From NCBI RefSeq assembly GCF_035994945.1, contig NZ_CP108677.1, positions 1,240,001-1,304,000 of the forward strand: a stretch of DNA of 64,000 bases, in the 5' to 3' direction. Origin of the DNA: Streptomyces sp. NBC_01216 (GTDB lineage: Bacteria; Actinomycetota; Actinomycetes; Streptomycetales; Streptomycetaceae). Position 1 is the first letter of the stretch, and the number at the start of each line of letters is the position of its first letter. This document shows, in pieces, positions 1 through 10,062 of this stretch. The notes under the pieces are model-generated. The model did no database searches. It was not told the origin of the DNA and saw only the letters and a list, made by a program, of their open reading frames with translations. A program made the position numbers and the translations under genes.

Positions 1-1
1 C

Positions 2-694
2 GTGGCACTCGTCGCCCTGCACCAGCGGGGTGCCGTGGCGGCGGGCCGCAGGGGCACGATTCGGGCCAACGGCGGGCCCGGGAAGACCCGGGACCCACTC
101 CAGCTCGGGGTGCACGGTTCGCTGCACCGCGCCCTGGGCATAGGGGTGCTGACCACGCGCCCCCGGGCGCGGCAGGCCCTCGACGCCCTGCGGGCGGAAC
201 TCGGCATGGCGGGACTGGTCCGCCCCGTCGGCCGGCTGTGGACCGCGCGCGTGCTGCTCGTCGGCGCTGTCGCGACGGTGCCGGCCGGGCTGCTGGTGAC
301 CGAGCCGTCGCGCACGGGACTCGCCCTCGCCCTGGGCCTCGCCGCGGTGCCCGGCGCGGTCGCGCTCGTCCTGCTGCGGCTGCCCGTGACGACCCGCGCC
401 GCCCGCCGGCTCCTGCGAGGACTGCGCGAGCGGCATCCACTGCCCGCCCACCGCGGCGAGGTCACCGACGGCGAACTCGTCCAGTTGTACGTCGCGCTCT
501 ACGGCGATCCGGCGCTCGCTCTCTTCCTACCGCGTTTCTCACGCGACGGCGGCCTGCTCGGGCACGGCGGCCGGACCGACGACCACGTCACCGGGCGCGG
601 CTGGTACTCGGCCCGGCACGACGGACCCGGGGACGGAACGGCGGGCGGAGGCGGGAGCTGGAGTGAGGGTGAGGGTGGGGGCGGTTCCGGCTGA
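2..694 (+). CDS. TIGR04222-like membrane protein, C-terminal part
   Basis: The gene enters from beyond the left edge, so the N-terminus is not visible; about 230 residues remain. The visible part has a hydrophilic stretch, then two adjacent hydrophobic segments (about residues 78-105 and 110-125), a basic region, and a Gly/Ser/Glu-rich tail. The pairing of a membrane hairpin with a low-complexity Gly-rich end matches the actinobacterial TIGR04222 domain-containing membrane proteins, whose function is unknown. The stop lies 19 bases before the next start, so the following acetyltransferase could be cotranscribed. The family assignment rests on overall look, not on a motif, and is moderate. Confidence 0.55.
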   Translation: MALVALHQRGAVAAGRRGTIRANGGPGKTRDPLQLGVHGSLHRALGIGVLTTRPRARQALDALRAELGMAGLVRPVGRLWTARVLLVGAVATVPAGLLVTEPSRTGLALALGLAAVPGAVALVLLRLPVTTRAARRLLRGLRERHPLPAHRGEVTDGELVQLYVALYGDPALALFLPRFSRDGGLLGHGGRTDDHVTGRGWYSARHDGPGDGTAGGGGSWSEGEGGGGSG

Positions 695-713
695 CTCCGC
701 GCCATACTGGGTC

Positions 714-1259
714 ATGCGCATCCGAGCGGCCGCACCGGCCGAACTCCCGCTGCTCCAGGACATCGAACGAGCGGCGGGCGACCCCTTCCGCTCCCTCGGC
801 ATGACGGCCGTCGCCGACGACGAGCCCCTGCCCCTGGACGTTCTCGACGCCTACCGCCTGGCCGGACGTGCCTGGGTGGCCGTCGACCCGGGCGACCGGC
901 CGGTCGCCTACCTGCTGACGGACACGGTCGACGGAGCGGCCCACATCGAACAGGTCTCGGTGCATCCGGTCGCCGCCCGGCGTGGCATCGGCCGGGCACT
1001 GATCGAGCATCTGGCTGCCGGTGCGGCGGCGCGCGGCCTGACCGCGCTGACGCTGACCACCTTCAACGACGTCCCGTGGAACGCTCCGTACTACCGGCGG
1101 CTCGGCTTCCGCGACCTGGCCGCGTCGGATCCGGAACTGACCGAGGGCCTGCGCGCCATCCAGCGGGCCGAGGCCGCGCACGGACTGGCCACCTGGCCGC
1201 GGATCTGCATGCGCCGCGACCTGGTGCCGGTCCCCCGGCTCCAGCCCTCGGACGGCTGA
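714..1259 (+). CDS. GNAT family N-acetyltransferase
   Basis: A 181-residue single-domain GNAT protein, which would transfer an acetyl group from acetyl-CoA to an amine of unknown identity in the cytoplasm. The acetyl-CoA pyrophosphate-binding motif A is clear: the beta strand IEQVSVHPVAARRGIGRALI with the R/Q-x-x-G-x-G/A loop as RRGIGRA (about residues 88-94), followed by motif B with NAPYYRRLGF. Length is normal for the family. The ATG at 714 is preferred because the upstream in-frame GTG at 663 lies inside the preceding gene. A perfect hairpin begins at the stop codon. Confidence 0.85.
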   Translation: MRIRAAAPAELPLLQDIERAAGDPFRSLGMTAVADDEPLPLDVLDAYRLAGRAWVAVDPGDRPVAYLLTDTVDGAAHIEQVSVHPVAARRGIGRALIEHLAAGAAARGLTALTLTTFNDVPWNAPYYRRLGFRDLAASDPELTEGLRAIQRAEAAHGLATWPRICMRRDLVPVPRLQPSDG

Positions 1260-1292
1260 GAGCCTGTCGGGCGAAGGCCACCCGACAGGCTC
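1260..1292 (+). terminator. Perfect hairpin after GNAT gene
   Basis: GAGCCTGTCGGG and its exact reverse complement (12-bp stem) enclose a 9-base loop and start one base after the stop codon. There is no U-tract, which is usual for Streptomyces. The same GAGCCTGTCGGG core recurs in the long inverted repeat near 44 kb. Confidence 0.7.
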
Positions 1293-1305
1293 CGAGCCGG
1301 GCGTC

Positions 1306-1356
1306 GGCGTACGACACTGTCCCGCGGGTACCGGCCGCGGGACCGCGTCGTACGCC
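1306..1356. terminator. Two-tier hairpin between convergent genes
   Basis: An outer 10-bp stem (GGCGTACGAC / GTCGTACGCC) encloses an inner 9-bp stem (GTCCCGCGG / CCGCGGGAC) with a 7-base loop. It lies between the + acetyltransferase and the end of the - acyl-CoA synthetase, so it probably stops transcription from both sides. Confidence 0.75.
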
Positions 1357-1388
1357 GGCCGACGACCCTGGCGCGCACCGGCCGGGCC

Positions 1389-2978
1389 TCAGGCTTCGCC
1401 GTACCGCTGCCTCAGTTCGATCTTGCGCACCTTGCCGCTGACCGTCATCGGGAACTCGTCGAGGATCTCCACCGCGCGCGGGATCTTGTAGTGCGCCAGC
1501 CGGCCGCGGCAGAAGGCGGTGATCTCGTCCAGGGCCGGCGGGTCCGCCGGGTCGCGCGGGATCACGCAGGCGAGGATCTCCTCGCCGTAGCGGGCGTCGG
1601 GAACGCCGACGACCTGCACGTCGGCGATCTTCTCGTGGCCGTGCAGGAACTCCTCGATCTCCCTCGGGTACACGTTCTCACCACCCCGGATGATCATGTC
1701 CTTGATGCGGCCGACGATCCGGACGTAGCCGTCCTCGCGGAGCACCGCCAGATCCCCGGTGTGCATCCAGCGGCTCGCGTCGACGGCCTCCGCGGTCTTC
1801 TCCGGCTCGTTCCAGTAGCCGAGCATCACTCCGTAGCCGCGGGTGCACAGCTCGCCGGCCGTGCCGCGCTCCACCGTGAGGCCGGTGACCGGGTCGACGA
1901 CCTTCACCTCGACGTGCGGCATGACCCGCCCGACGGTGCCCGTGCGCCGCTCCAGGTCGTCGTCGCGCCGGGTCTGGGTGGACACGGGTGAGGTCTCGGT
2001 CATGCCGTAGCAGATCGACACCTCGGCCATGTTCATCTCGGCGACCACCCGCTTCATCACCTCCACCGGGCAGGGCGAGCCGGCCATGATGCCGGTGCGC
2101 AGCGTGGAGAGGTCGTACGAGGCGAAGTCGGGGAGGTTCAGCTCCGCGATGAACATCGTCGGGACGCCGTACAGGGAGGTGCACCGCTCCCGCTCGACCG
2201 CGCGGAGGGTGGCCGCCGGGTCGAAGGACGGCGCGGGAATGACCATGCAGGCACCGTGCGAGGTCGCCGCGAGATTGCCCATGACCATGCCGAAGCAGTG
2301 GTAGAAGGGCACCGGGATGCAGATGCGGTCCTGCTCGCTGTAGGCGATCATCTCGCCGACGAAGTAGCCGTTGTTGAGGATGTTGTGGTGCGAGAGGGTG
2401 GCGCCCTTCGGGAACCCGGTGGTGCCCGAGGTGTACTGGATGTTCACCGGTTCGTCGCAGGACAGCTCCGCCGGGCGCAGGTCCCCCGCGGTCCGGGCGA
2501 GCAGGGCGTCCCAGCTCGGGTCGCCGATGTAGACGGCCTCCCGTAGCGCGGGACAGGCGGGCCGCACGCGCTCGACCATCGCGCGGTAGTCGCTCGACTT
2601 GTGGCTCAGGGACGCGAAGAGCAGGGAGATACCGGCCTGCTGGAGCACGAACTCCAGCTCGTGGGCGCGGTAGGCCGGGTTGATGTTCACCATGATCGCG
2701 CCGATCCGGGCGGTCGCGTACTGCACCAGTACCCACTCGGCGCAGTTCACCGCCCAGATACCGACCCGGTCCCCCTTGGCTACCCCGCTGCCGAGCAGGG
2801 CGTCCGCGAGCCGGTCGACGTCCGCACCGAAGGCGGCGTACGTCCAGCGGCGCCCGCTCGCGACGTCGACCAGCGCCTCGCGGTCCGGCCAGGTGGCGAC
2901 GGCCCGGTCGAGATGGGCACCGATGGTGTCGCCGAGCAGCGGCGTACGGCTCGTGCCGTGCGTGTAGGACAGGCTCAT
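1389..2978 (-). CDS. AMP-binding fatty acyl-CoA synthetase
   Basis: A 529-residue ANL-superfamily ligase, activating a carboxylic acid with ATP and passing it to CoA. The P-loop [12 protein letters not shown], the CYGMTETSP signature, the YRTGD-type hinge region (MHTGDLAVL), [20 protein letters not shown], and the C-terminal catalytic Lys in [10 protein letters not shown] are all intact. Overall it resembles FadD-type medium-chain acyl-CoA synthetases. The ATG overlaps the stop of the preceding ligase by 4 bases (ATGA), so the two are translationally coupled and probably act in one catabolic pathway. Substrate cannot be read from the sequence. Confidence 0.85.
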   Translation of the reverse strand: MSLSYTHGTSRTPLLGDTIGAHLDRAVATWPDREALVDVASGRRWTYAAFGADVDRLADALLGSGVAKGDRVGIWAVNCAEWVLVQYATARIGAIMVNINPAYRAHELEFVLQQAGISLLFASLSHKSSDYRAMVERVRPACPALREAVYIGDPSWDALLARTAGDLRPAELSCDEPVNIQYTSGTTGFPKGATLSHHNILNNGYFVGEMIAYSEQDRICIPVPFYHCFGMVMGNLAATSHGACMVIPAPSFDPAATLRAVERERCTSLYGVPTMFIAELNLPDFASYDLSTLRTGIMAGSPCPVEVMKRVVAEMNMAEVSICYGMTETSPVSTQTRRDDDLERRTGTVGRVMPHVEVKVVDPVTGLTVERGTAGELCTRGYGVMLGYWNEPEKTAEAVDASRWMHTGDLAVLREDGYVRIVGRIKDMIIRGGENVYPREIEEFLHGHEKIADVQVVGVPDARYGEEILACVIPRDPADPPALDEITAFCRGRLAHYKIPRAVEILDEFPMTVSGKVRKIELRQRYGEA

Positions 2979-4654
2979 CCCAGATCCCCCTCGGTGTACT
3001 CCGTGCCCTCGCCCTTGGCCGTGCGCTCGCGCAGTTCGATGCGGCGGATCTTGCCGGAGACGGTCTTCGGCAACTCGGCGAACTCGATCCGGCGTACCCG
3101 CTTGTACGGGGCGAGCACGGCGCGCGAATGGGCGAAGAGCAGCTTCGCGGTGCCGGCGTCCGCCGCCCACCCCTCGGCGAGGACCACGTACGCCTTGGGG
3201 ACCGCCAGCCGCAGTGCGTCGGGAGCCGGCACGACCGCGGCCTCGGCGACCGCCTCGTGCTCCAGGAGCGCGCTCTCCAGCTCGAACGGCGAGATCTTGT
3301 AGTCGGACGCCTTGAAGACGTCGTCGGCGCGCCCGATGTAGGTGATGTACCCGTCGGCGTCGCGGGAGCCGATGTCGCCCGTGCGGTAGTAACCGTCGGC
3401 CATCGCCTCGGCCGTGCGTTCCGGGTCGCCGTGGTACCCGGTCATCAGGCCCACCGGGGCGGCGGAGAGGTCGAGGCAGATCTCGCCCTCCGCCACGTCC
3501 GCGCGGCCGCTCACCGGGTCGACGAGCGTGACCCGGTATCCGGGACTCGGCCGGCCCATCGAGCCCGCCTTCAGCGGCTGGCCGGGGCTGTTGGAGACCT
3601 GGACGGCGGTCTCGGTCTGCCCGAAGCCGTCCCGGATGGTGAGACCCCAGGAGCGGCGCACGGCGTCGATGACCTCGGGGTTGAGCGGCTCGCCCGCCGC
3701 GACGACCTCGCGGGGCGGGGTGCGCAGCTGGGTGAGGTCGGCCTGGATCAGCATCCGCCAGACGGTCGGCGGGGCGCAGAAGGAGGTGACGCCGTTGCGG
3801 TCCATCTCGGCCATCAGACGGGCGGGGTCGAAGCGCGTGTAGTTGTGGATGAAGACGGTCGCCTCCGCGTTCCACGGCGCGAACAGGTTGGACCAGGCGT
3901 GCTTGGCCCAGCCGGGCGAGGAGATGTTCAGGTGGACGTCGCCGGGCCGGAGGCCGATCCAGTACAGGGTGGCGAGGTGCCCGACCGGGTACGAGACATG
4001 GGTGTGCTCGACCAGCTTGGGGCGGGCGGTGGTACCGGAGGTGAAGTAGAGCATGAGCGGGTCGTGGGCGTGGGTGACGCCGTCCGGCTCGAAGGTGTCC
4101 GGCTCGCCGTACGCCGCCTCGTAACCCAGCCAGTCGGCGCGCGCCCCGCCACCGACGGCGATCCGGGTGTACTCGCCTGGTACGTCGTCGAACTTGGCGG
4201 CGTCCTCGGCGCGCACGATCACGTGCCGGGCCCGGCCGCGCTCGACGCGGTCGCGCAGGTCGGCCGGGCCGAGCAGTGGCGTCGCCGGGATGACGACGGC
4301 GCGCAGCTTCATCGCGGCGAGCGCGGTCTCCCAGAGTTCCGTCTGGTTGCCGAGCATCACGATGATCCGGTCCCCCGCACGCACACCCCGGGAGCGCAGC
4401 CAGTTGGCGGCCCGGTTCGAGCGGGCGGACATCTCGGCGAAGCTCAGCCTGGTCTCGCGGCCGTCCTCCTCGACGATGTGCAGGGCGGTCCTGTCGTTGT
4501 CGGCGGCGATGACGTCGAACCACTCCAGCGCCCAGTTGAAACGGTCCGGCCGCGGCCACTCGAAGCCCTCGTACGCCGTCTCGTAGTCCTCACGGTGCCG
4601 GAGCAGGAAGTCGCGGGCGGCCCGGAACCTCTCCGTCGCGCTGCTTGCCGTCAT
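2975..4654 (-). CDS. AMP-binding acyl-CoA synthetase, acetyl-CoA-synthetase-like
   Basis: A 559-residue ANL ligase, first gene of a two-gene operon. Motifs: P-loop [22 protein letters not shown], the hinge [29 protein letters not shown] and the catalytic Lys in [10 protein letters not shown]. The [11 protein letters not shown] wording is that of the medium-chain/acetyl-CoA synthetase-like (MACS) group. The start is fixed by a strong AGGAGG site 5 bases upstream of the ATG; longer in-frame versions run into the divergent regulator. The neighbouring GAF-LuxR protein is a plausible regulator of the pair. Confidence 0.85.
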   Translation of the reverse strand: MTASSATERFRAARDFLLRHREDYETAYEGFEWPRPDRFNWALEWFDVIAADNDRTALHIVEEDGRETRLSFAEMSARSNRAANWLRSRGVRAGDRIIVMLGNQTELWETALAAMKLRAVVIPATPLLGPADLRDRVERGRARHVIVRAEDAAKFDDVPGEYTRIAVGGGARADWLGYEAAYGEPDTFEPDGVTHAHDPLMLYFTSGTTARPKLVEHTHVSYPVGHLATLYWIGLRPGDVHLNISSPGWAKHAWSNLFAPWNAEATVFIHNYTRFDPARLMAEMDRNGVTSFCAPPTVWRMLIQADLTQLRTPPREVVAAGEPLNPEVIDAVRRSWGLTIRDGFGQTETAVQVSNSPGQPLKAGSMGRPSPGYRVTLVDPVSGRADVAEGEICLDLSAAPVGLMTGYHGDPERTAEAMADGYYRTGDIGSRDADGYITYIGRADDVFKASDYKISPFELESALLEHEAVAEAAVVPAPDALRLAVPKAYVVLAEGWAADAGTAKLLFAHSRAVLAPYKRVRRIEFAELPKTVSGKIRRIELRERTAKGEGTEYTEGDLG

Positions 4655-4745
4655 GTGTCCTCCTGGTTGCGGGACCGGTCCCGGACATCGTGTAATCGGT
4701 GACCCAGGTCTCACTACCCCCGTTCGGGGGTGAAGGAGAGGTTCC

Positions 4746-5570
4746 GTGTCCGAGCGGACGGAAACGGTGGAGCTGCGCGCCGCGCTGCTGCGGCTGCGCC
4801 GCGCCACCGGACTCCCGGTGGTCTTCGGCGGGCTGCTGCACGACGGCCGCCGACTGCGGATCGCCGAGCTGGACGGTGCGGTGACGCCCGCCCTGCGCGG
4901 TCTGGCGGTCTCGACGGGCAGCGGACTCGGCGGCAAATGCCTGCGGCTGTCACGGCCCTGCGCGGTCACGGACTATCCGGCGGCCCGGCACATCACGCAC
5001 GAGTACGACCGTCCGGTCTCGGTGGAGGGTCTGCGTTCGGTGATCGCGGTACCCCTGGTCGTGCGGCGCAAGGTCCGGGGCGTGCTGTACGGTGCGCTGC
5101 GCGACGCCCTGCCGATCGGCGAGCGGGTCTTCGACGCCGCGGTCGCGGCGGCCCGGGACGTGGAACAGGCGCTCGCGGTAAGGGACGAGACGCGGCGACT
5201 CCTGGCGGCCGAGCGGCAGGCGGTGCCGGGGCCGTCGTGGGAGGAGGTCCGGCAGGCCCACGGCGAGTTGCACGCACTGGCACCCCGGGTCCCGGACCCG
5301 GAACTGCGGGCCCGGCTCCTCGCGGTGTGCGGACGGCTGGAGACCGCGGCCACGGGGCCGGCGCGGCCGGTGGAGCTGACGCTCACCCCTCGCGAGCTGG
5401 ACGTCCTCGCGGCGGTGGCACCGGGGGCGACGAACGCGGCGGCGGCGGACCGGCTGGGGCTGCGACCGGAGACCGTGAAGGGATACCTGCGCTCGGCGAT
5501 GCGCAAGCTGGGCGCCCGCACCCGCTGGGAGGCGGTCGTGACGGCCCGCCGGGCGGGGCTGCTGCCGTAG
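4746..5570 (+). CDS. GAF-domain LuxR-type transcriptional regulator
   Basis: A 274-residue DNA-binding regulator, read from a GTG preceded by GAAGGAGAG. The N-terminal 150 residues have the alternating pattern of a small-molecule-sensing GAF domain (LRSVIAVPLVVRRKVRGVLYG is typical). The C-terminal 60 residues are a LuxR/GerE helix-turn-helix: LTPRELDVLAAVAPGATN, AADRLGLRPETVKGYLRSAM, then KLGARTRWEAV. It is divergent from the two acyl-CoA synthetases with 91 bases between starts, which suggests control of those genes; the ligand is unknown. No receiver domain is present, so it is not a classical response regulator. Confidence 0.82.
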   Translation: MSERTETVELRAALLRLRRATGLPVVFGGLLHDGRRLRIAELDGAVTPALRGLAVSTGSGLGGKCLRLSRPCAVTDYPAARHITHEYDRPVSVEGLRSVIAVPLVVRRKVRGVLYGALRDALPIGERVFDAAVAAARDVEQALAVRDETRRLLAAERQAVPGPSWEEVRQAHGELHALAPRVPDPELRARLLAVCGRLETAATGPARPVELTLTPRELDVLAAVAPGATNAAAADRLGLRPETVKGYLRSAMRKLGARTRWEAVVTARRAGLLP

Positions 5571-5629
5571 GGCCCCGGCGGCCCCTCCGGACCATCACCC
5601 CGGCGGCCCCTGGCCCGCGGTCCGGTCGG

Positions 5630-6745
5630 TCAGCGGGCCACGGTGCCGAAGGCGATCGTGTGGGGTACGCCCGCCGGTGCCATGATCGCCAGCATCCGCT
5701 CGGCCTCCTCGGTCAGCTCCGCCCGCCGGGTACGGTTCGGCAGGCCGAAGGGTTCGATGGTCATCGTCGTGCGTTGCTCGGTCTCCTCGATCCGCCAGAG
5801 TCCGGCCAGGAAGCCGTCGAGCAGGAAGACGCGGTACGGCTGGTTGCCCTTCCACGTGCGGACCTTGTGCTCGGCGGCCACGACCCGGCTCCGGTCGGCG
5901 TGCGAGAGGAGCAGGTTGTCGAACTCGGGAAGGAAGCGCGGCGGCGCGGGGGTCTCCCCGTCGGGGCGTGGCGCGTCCGGCAGGTCGAAGAGCTCGACGC
6001 CCTGCTCGTCCCGGAAGGCGAGGAGGCGGGGGCGCAGGCGTTCGAAAGTCTCCCGGAGGCGAGTGAGACCGCACCAGGTCTGCATGTCCTTGACGGACGC
6101 CGGGCCGAAGGCGGCGAGGTAGCGCAGCACGGTGTCGTCCGGGGCGGGGACCGGCTCGGCGGGACGGCCGAGCCAGTGCTCGGCGGTCGTCAGACAGACC
6201 TGTCCGCCGCGGCGCCACAGGCCGCGCGGGGTCACCTGGACGAGCGGCAGCCGGCAGCGGGCGGCGACGGTGAGGGCCTGCGGGTCGGCGTCCGGCCATT
6301 CGGCGAGGAGTGCCTCACGGATCTCCTTCGGGGTCCGGGGACGTTCTTCGACGAACCGGCGGGCGAGCGTCGCCAGCCGGTCGAGGTCGACGCCGTCCAG
6401 GCCCTTGCGGAAGATCCTCACCTCACGGTCCCGGGCTCCCTGCACCAAGGGCCGCAGGGTGAGCACGTCAGCGGCGGTGTGGGTGTGGAGGGTGGACCGC
6501 AGCGTCACGATCCGGGCGACCGCCCGCTCCTCCATCAGGGTGGACAGGTCCTCGGGCCGGAAGTCCGCGAGCCGGGCGGCGAGTGCGTAGTAGGGCGGCT
6601 TGGTGTTCTGCGCCTGGAGGCCGAGGAGATGGGAGACAGCTTCGTCGGGGGCCATCGTGGCACGGCTCAGGAGCAGTTGGCGGGCCAGCGTGGCACGGTT
6701 CAGCGCACGGACGGAGAGCACCGGGGGCGTCGTCTTGGGGGCCAT
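5630..6745 (-). CDS. Winged-helix DNA-binding domain protein (AlkX/HTH_42 type)
   Basis: A 371-residue cytoplasmic protein of the winged helix DNA-binding domain family related to AlkZ-like DNA glycosylases. Supporting stretches are LSRATLARQLLL-like N-terminal wording, HLLGLQAQNTKPPYYALAAR, LRSTLHTHTA, and the late FLPEFDNLLLSHADRSRVV that is highly typical of the family. In several streptomycetes such proteins protect against genotoxic metabolites, but nothing nearby shows that here. ATG 6745 is chosen over an upstream GTG at 6754. It is convergent with the LuxR gene. Confidence 0.78.
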   Translation of the reverse strand: MAPKTTPPVLSVRALNRATLARQLLLSRATMAPDEAVSHLLGLQAQNTKPPYYALAARLADFRPEDLSTLMEERAVARIVTLRSTLHTHTAADVLTLRPLVQGARDREVRIFRKGLDGVDLDRLATLARRFVEERPRTPKEIREALLAEWPDADPQALTVAARCRLPLVQVTPRGLWRRGGQVCLTTAEHWLGRPAEPVPAPDDTVLRYLAAFGPASVKDMQTWCGLTRLRETFERLRPRLLAFRDEQGVELFDLPDAPRPDGETPAPPRFLPEFDNLLLSHADRSRVVAAEHKVRTWKGNQPYRVFLLDGFLAGLWRIEETEQRTTMTIEPFGLPNRTRRAELTEEAERMLAIMAPAGVPHTIAFGTVAR

Positions 6746-6913
6746 GGACGGCACGCTACCCAGCCTTGGGGACAGGTCCGGTCCGCAAGCATGGCCCGCA
6801 CGGGTCGCCCGGGGAGGTGGCCGAGGCTGCCGCGCCCGCGCGACTCACCCCGTATATCCTGCACGGAGTCCCGACAGCCGACCCCGATCACGCACCACGG
6901 AGGTGGAGCCACC

Positions 6914-8041
6914 GTGTCGGATCGCCACCCCCGCCCCGCGCGGCGCCGCCGGACCGATCCCGCCGCCCCGCGGTCTCGTCCGGAACCGGACACCGGCCCC
7001 GAGGGAGCGCCTGAGGACAAAGCGAGCGTGGTGCAGGCGACGCTCTACCGGGGCGGCCGCCAGGTCTCGTCACCCGACACCCTCGCCGAGACCTTCCGCC
7101 AGCTGCGCGAGGCACCCGACGGCATGGCGTGGATCGGCCTGCACCGCCCCTCGGAGACGGAGCTCCACTCCCTTGCGGCCGAGTTCGACCTCCACGAGCT
7201 CGCCGTCGAGGACGCGATGGAGGCCCACCAGCGCCCCAAGCTGGAGCGTTACGGGGACACCCTCTTCGTGGTCCTGCGCGCGGCGCGCTACCTCGACGCC
7301 CCGGAGGAGGTCGACTTCGGGGAGCTCCACGTCTTCGTCGGCCGGGACTTCGTGATCACGGTCCGCCACGCCGACGCACCCGACCTCTCGGCGGTGCGTC
7401 ACCGTATGGAGGAGAACCCCGAACTCCTCGCCCTGGGGCCCGAGGCGGTCCTGTACGCCATCCTCGACGCGGTGGTGGACGGCTACGCGCCGGTGGTCGA
7501 GGGGGTGCAGAACGACATCGACGAGATCGAGACCGAGGTCTTCGGCGGAGACCCGGCGGTCTCCCGTCGCACCTACGAACTCTCCCGCGAGATGGTCGAG
7601 TTCCAGCGCGCCACCCGCCCCCTGGTCGGCATGCTGCACGGTCTGATGGCCGGCTTCGCCAAGTACGGCACGGACGAGGAACTCCAGCGCTACCTCCGCG
7701 ACGTCGCCGACCACGTCACCCACACGAGCGAACGTGTGGACGGCTTCCGCCAGGCCCTGTCGGAGATCCTGACGGTCAACGCCACGCTCGTGACCCAGCA
7801 GCAGAACGCGGAGATGCGCGCGCTGGCGGAGGCGGGCTTCGAGCAGAACGAGGAGATCAAGAAGATCTCCTCGTGGGCGGCCATCCTGTTTGCACCCACG
7901 TTGGTGGGAACCATCTACGGCATGAACTTCGACCACATGCCGGAACTGCACTGGGCCGGCGGGTATCCGTTCGCAATCCTCCTCATGGCGGGGGTGTGCA
8001 CAGGGCTGTACTTCGTCTTCAAGCGGCGACGCTGGCTGTAG
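6914..8041 (+). CDS. corA: CorA-type magnesium/cobalt transporter
   Basis: A 375-residue membrane channel for divalent cations. The N-terminal 45 residues are Pro/Arg-rich and variable, followed by the long acidic cytoplasmic funnel, and two C-terminal transmembrane helices. The pore signature YGMNF stands at the end of TM1 (APTLVGTIYGMNFDHMPE), and the basic tail FKRRRWL follows TM2, as in all CorA proteins. Translation from GTG at 6914 is supported by a GGAGG site 10 bases upstream. The 168 bases before it hold a short AT-richer patch that may be the promoter. Confidence 0.9.
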   Translation: MSDRHPRPARRRRTDPAAPRSRPEPDTGPEGAPEDKASVVQATLYRGGRQVSSPDTLAETFRQLREAPDGMAWIGLHRPSETELHSLAAEFDLHELAVEDAMEAHQRPKLERYGDTLFVVLRAARYLDAPEEVDFGELHVFVGRDFVITVRHADAPDLSAVRHRMEENPELLALGPEAVLYAILDAVVDGYAPVVEGVQNDIDEIETEVFGGDPAVSRRTYELSREMVEFQRATRPLVGMLHGLMAGFAKYGTDEELQRYLRDVADHVTHTSERVDGFRQALSEILTVNATLVTQQQNAEMRALAEAGFEQNEEIKKISSWAAILFAPTLVGTIYGMNFDHMPELHWAGGYPFAILLMAGVCTGLYFVFKRRRWL

Positions 8042-8472
8042 CCGACCTCCCCGCGACCAGCTGAACGACTTCGCAAACGCGAACGTCTGAGAGGGGTCGT
8101 CCGGTGCTCTTGGGGAGAATCCGGGGAGAATGCGCAGCGCCGAGGAGTCGACTTCCACTGCCACCGCCTGCAGTTCTGCGGCCACCACGGGGACGGCCCC
8201 ACAGGCCAGGTTGAGGGTCGCTGGTCACAGAGGGTGTCCAGTGAAGCCCTGCAGGCCATCCCCTGAACGCTGTTGACGTCCACTCAAGGCACCGCGCACA
8301 GGGAGGACCGGCTGGAACCGAGAAGTGCGGCGGCTGCGGGAAGGGGGACCGGCCAACGTCGTTTGACAGACCCGTACAGCGGTACAGCGGCAGAGTCCGA
8401 AACCCTCGCTTGTTACTCGATGGTAAGAGATGATGGTGGGCAACCATCCACGCGGTCGAGGCGGAGCCAGCG
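8042..8472. other. Intergenic stretch, no gene seen
   Basis: 431 bases between the transporter and the amidase. I find no convincing reading frame or RNA. TTCGCAAACGCGAA at 8072-8085 is a short dyad; the last 80 bases are AT-richer and probably hold the amidase promoter. Confidence 0.4.
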
Positions 8473-9888
8473 GTGACGACTTTCGGGGAACAGACCACGG
8501 TGCACGTCTTCCGGGACGACGCCCTCGGCGACCACGACGCCGTCGGCCTCGCCGAGGCGATCCGGCGCGGTGACGTCGGCGCCGCCGAGGTCGCCCGTGA
8601 CGCGGCGGCGCGCGTCGCCGTCGCGGAGGAGCGGCTCCACGCCGTCCAGGTGCACGTCGAGCAACCGGTGACCGGGTCCGTGGCGGGCGGCGCCTTCGCG
8701 GGAGTGCCGACCTTCGTCAAGGACAACACCGACTACCTGGGGCTTCCCACCGGTCACGGCAGCGAGGCGTTCACTCCGAGGGCCGCACGGCGGCACGCCC
8801 CGTTCGCCCGGCAGCTGGTGAGCAGCGGCGTCACGGTGCTGGGCAAGACCCGGCTGCCCGAGTTCGGATTCAGCCCGACCACGGAGTACGAAGACGCCGA
8901 GCCCGTCCGGAACCCGTGGAACACCGGCTTCTCCGCGGGCGGTTCGTCGGGCGGCAGCGCGGCGCTCGTCGCGGCCGGGGCGGTGCCGATCGCGCACGCC
9001 AACGACGGCGGAGGCTCGATCCGGATCCCGGCCGCCTGCTGCGGACTGGTCGGGCTGAAGCCGACCCGCGGCCGTGTCCTGCCGAACGCGCAGAGCCGCC
9101 AACTGCCCATCGACCTCGTCACCGACGGCATCGTGAGCCGATCGGTCCGGGACACCGCCGTGTTCCTCGCCGCCGCCGAGACGCACTGGCGGAACCCGAA
9201 GCTGCCGCCCCTCGGCCTGGTCGAGGGCCCCGCCGAGCGGAGGCTGCGCATCGGATTCCTGCCGGACTCGCCGAACGGTGTCCGCTCCGACACCGCCACC
9301 CGGGCCGCTGTCACGGAGACGGCGGAGACTCTCGAACGGCTCGGGCACACCGTGGAGCCGGTCGAGTTGACGATCGACCCCCGCTTCACGGAGGACTTCC
9401 TCACCTACTGGGGTCTGCTGTCGTTCCTCCTCGGCGTCACCGGCCGGACCCTCGGCGACGGCTTCGACCGGCGCCGGATGGACGCCCTCAGCCGGGGACT
9501 GCGGGAGACCTACCTGGAGAACTGGCGGGGCACCCCAGCTGTGCTGCGGAGACTGAAGCGCACCCGGGAGCCGTACGCGGCGGGCTTCCGCGGGCTGGAC
9601 CTGATCCTTTCCCCCGTCCTCGCGCACACCACGCCGCCGATCGGTCACCTCGCCCCGGGCGTCGACTACCCGACGCTGATCGAACGGATCCTCGCCTACG
9701 TGGCGTTCACGCCCGTCAACAACGTCGTCGGGACGCCGGCGATCTCGTTGCCCGCCGCCCGTGCGACGGAGGACGGGCTACCCATCGGCGTCATGCTCTC
9801 CGGCCGCCCCGGTGCCGAACGCACCCTGCTGGAGGCCGCTTTCGAGCTGGAGGCCGACCGTCCCTTCCGGCGCGTCCAAGACCTCTGA
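8473..9888 (+). CDS. Amidase signature family amidase
   Basis: A 471-residue hydrolase of the amidase signature family, acting on carboxamides. The Ser-cisSer-Lys triad is complete and correctly spaced: Lys83 in GVPTFVKDN, cis-Ser158 in SAGGSSGGSAA, and nucleophile Ser182 in DGGGSIRIPAACCGLVGLK; the 24 and 99 residue separations equal those of characterised family members. Length is normal. The natural substrate cannot be deduced; the gene is isolated, with no GatB/C partner, so it is not the tRNA amidotransferase subunit. GTG 8473 starts the protein at MTTFGEQTTVHVF. Confidence 0.88.
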   Translation: MTTFGEQTTVHVFRDDALGDHDAVGLAEAIRRGDVGAAEVARDAAARVAVAEERLHAVQVHVEQPVTGSVAGGAFAGVPTFVKDNTDYLGLPTGHGSEAFTPRAARRHAPFARQLVSSGVTVLGKTRLPEFGFSPTTEYEDAEPVRNPWNTGFSAGGSSGGSAALVAAGAVPIAHANDGGGSIRIPAACCGLVGLKPTRGRVLPNAQSRQLPIDLVTDGIVSRSVRDTAVFLAAAETHWRNPKLPPLGLVEGPAERRLRIGFLPDSPNGVRSDTATRAAVTETAETLERLGHTVEPVELTIDPRFTEDFLTYWGLLSFLLGVTGRTLGDGFDRRRMDALSRGLRETYLENWRGTPAVLRRLKRTREPYAAGFRGLDLILSPVLAHTTPPIGHLAPGVDYPTLIERILAYVAFTPVNNVVGTPAISLPAARATEDGLPIGVMLSGRPGAERTLLEAAFELEADRPFRRVQDL

Positions 9889-10062
9889 CGAGTCCAGAAG
9901 GAGGCACTCAGCCCCGTGCGGACCACCGGTGACGGCGGGACGAAGCCGGCCGGTCGGCGTGCCCGACCGGGTGTCCCGGGGCGCCCAGGGCCTGGCCGCG
10001 GGGCCTCTCCCGATCTCACCGAACCCGGCGAGCCGCCGCGTCCCGCGGTCCGCCGGTCACCC

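Noticed and set aside
3128..4702. Long open frame on the plus strand opposite the second acyl-CoA synthetase
   Set aside because: It is an antisense shadow of a gene with all ligase motifs; its translation is low-complexity Arg/Gly/Val-rich text without any family pattern.
8042..8472. Pseudogene or integrase remnant between corA and the amidase
   Set aside because: Some minus-strand text looks protein-like, but no run of family residues could be followed, so it is left as plain spacer.
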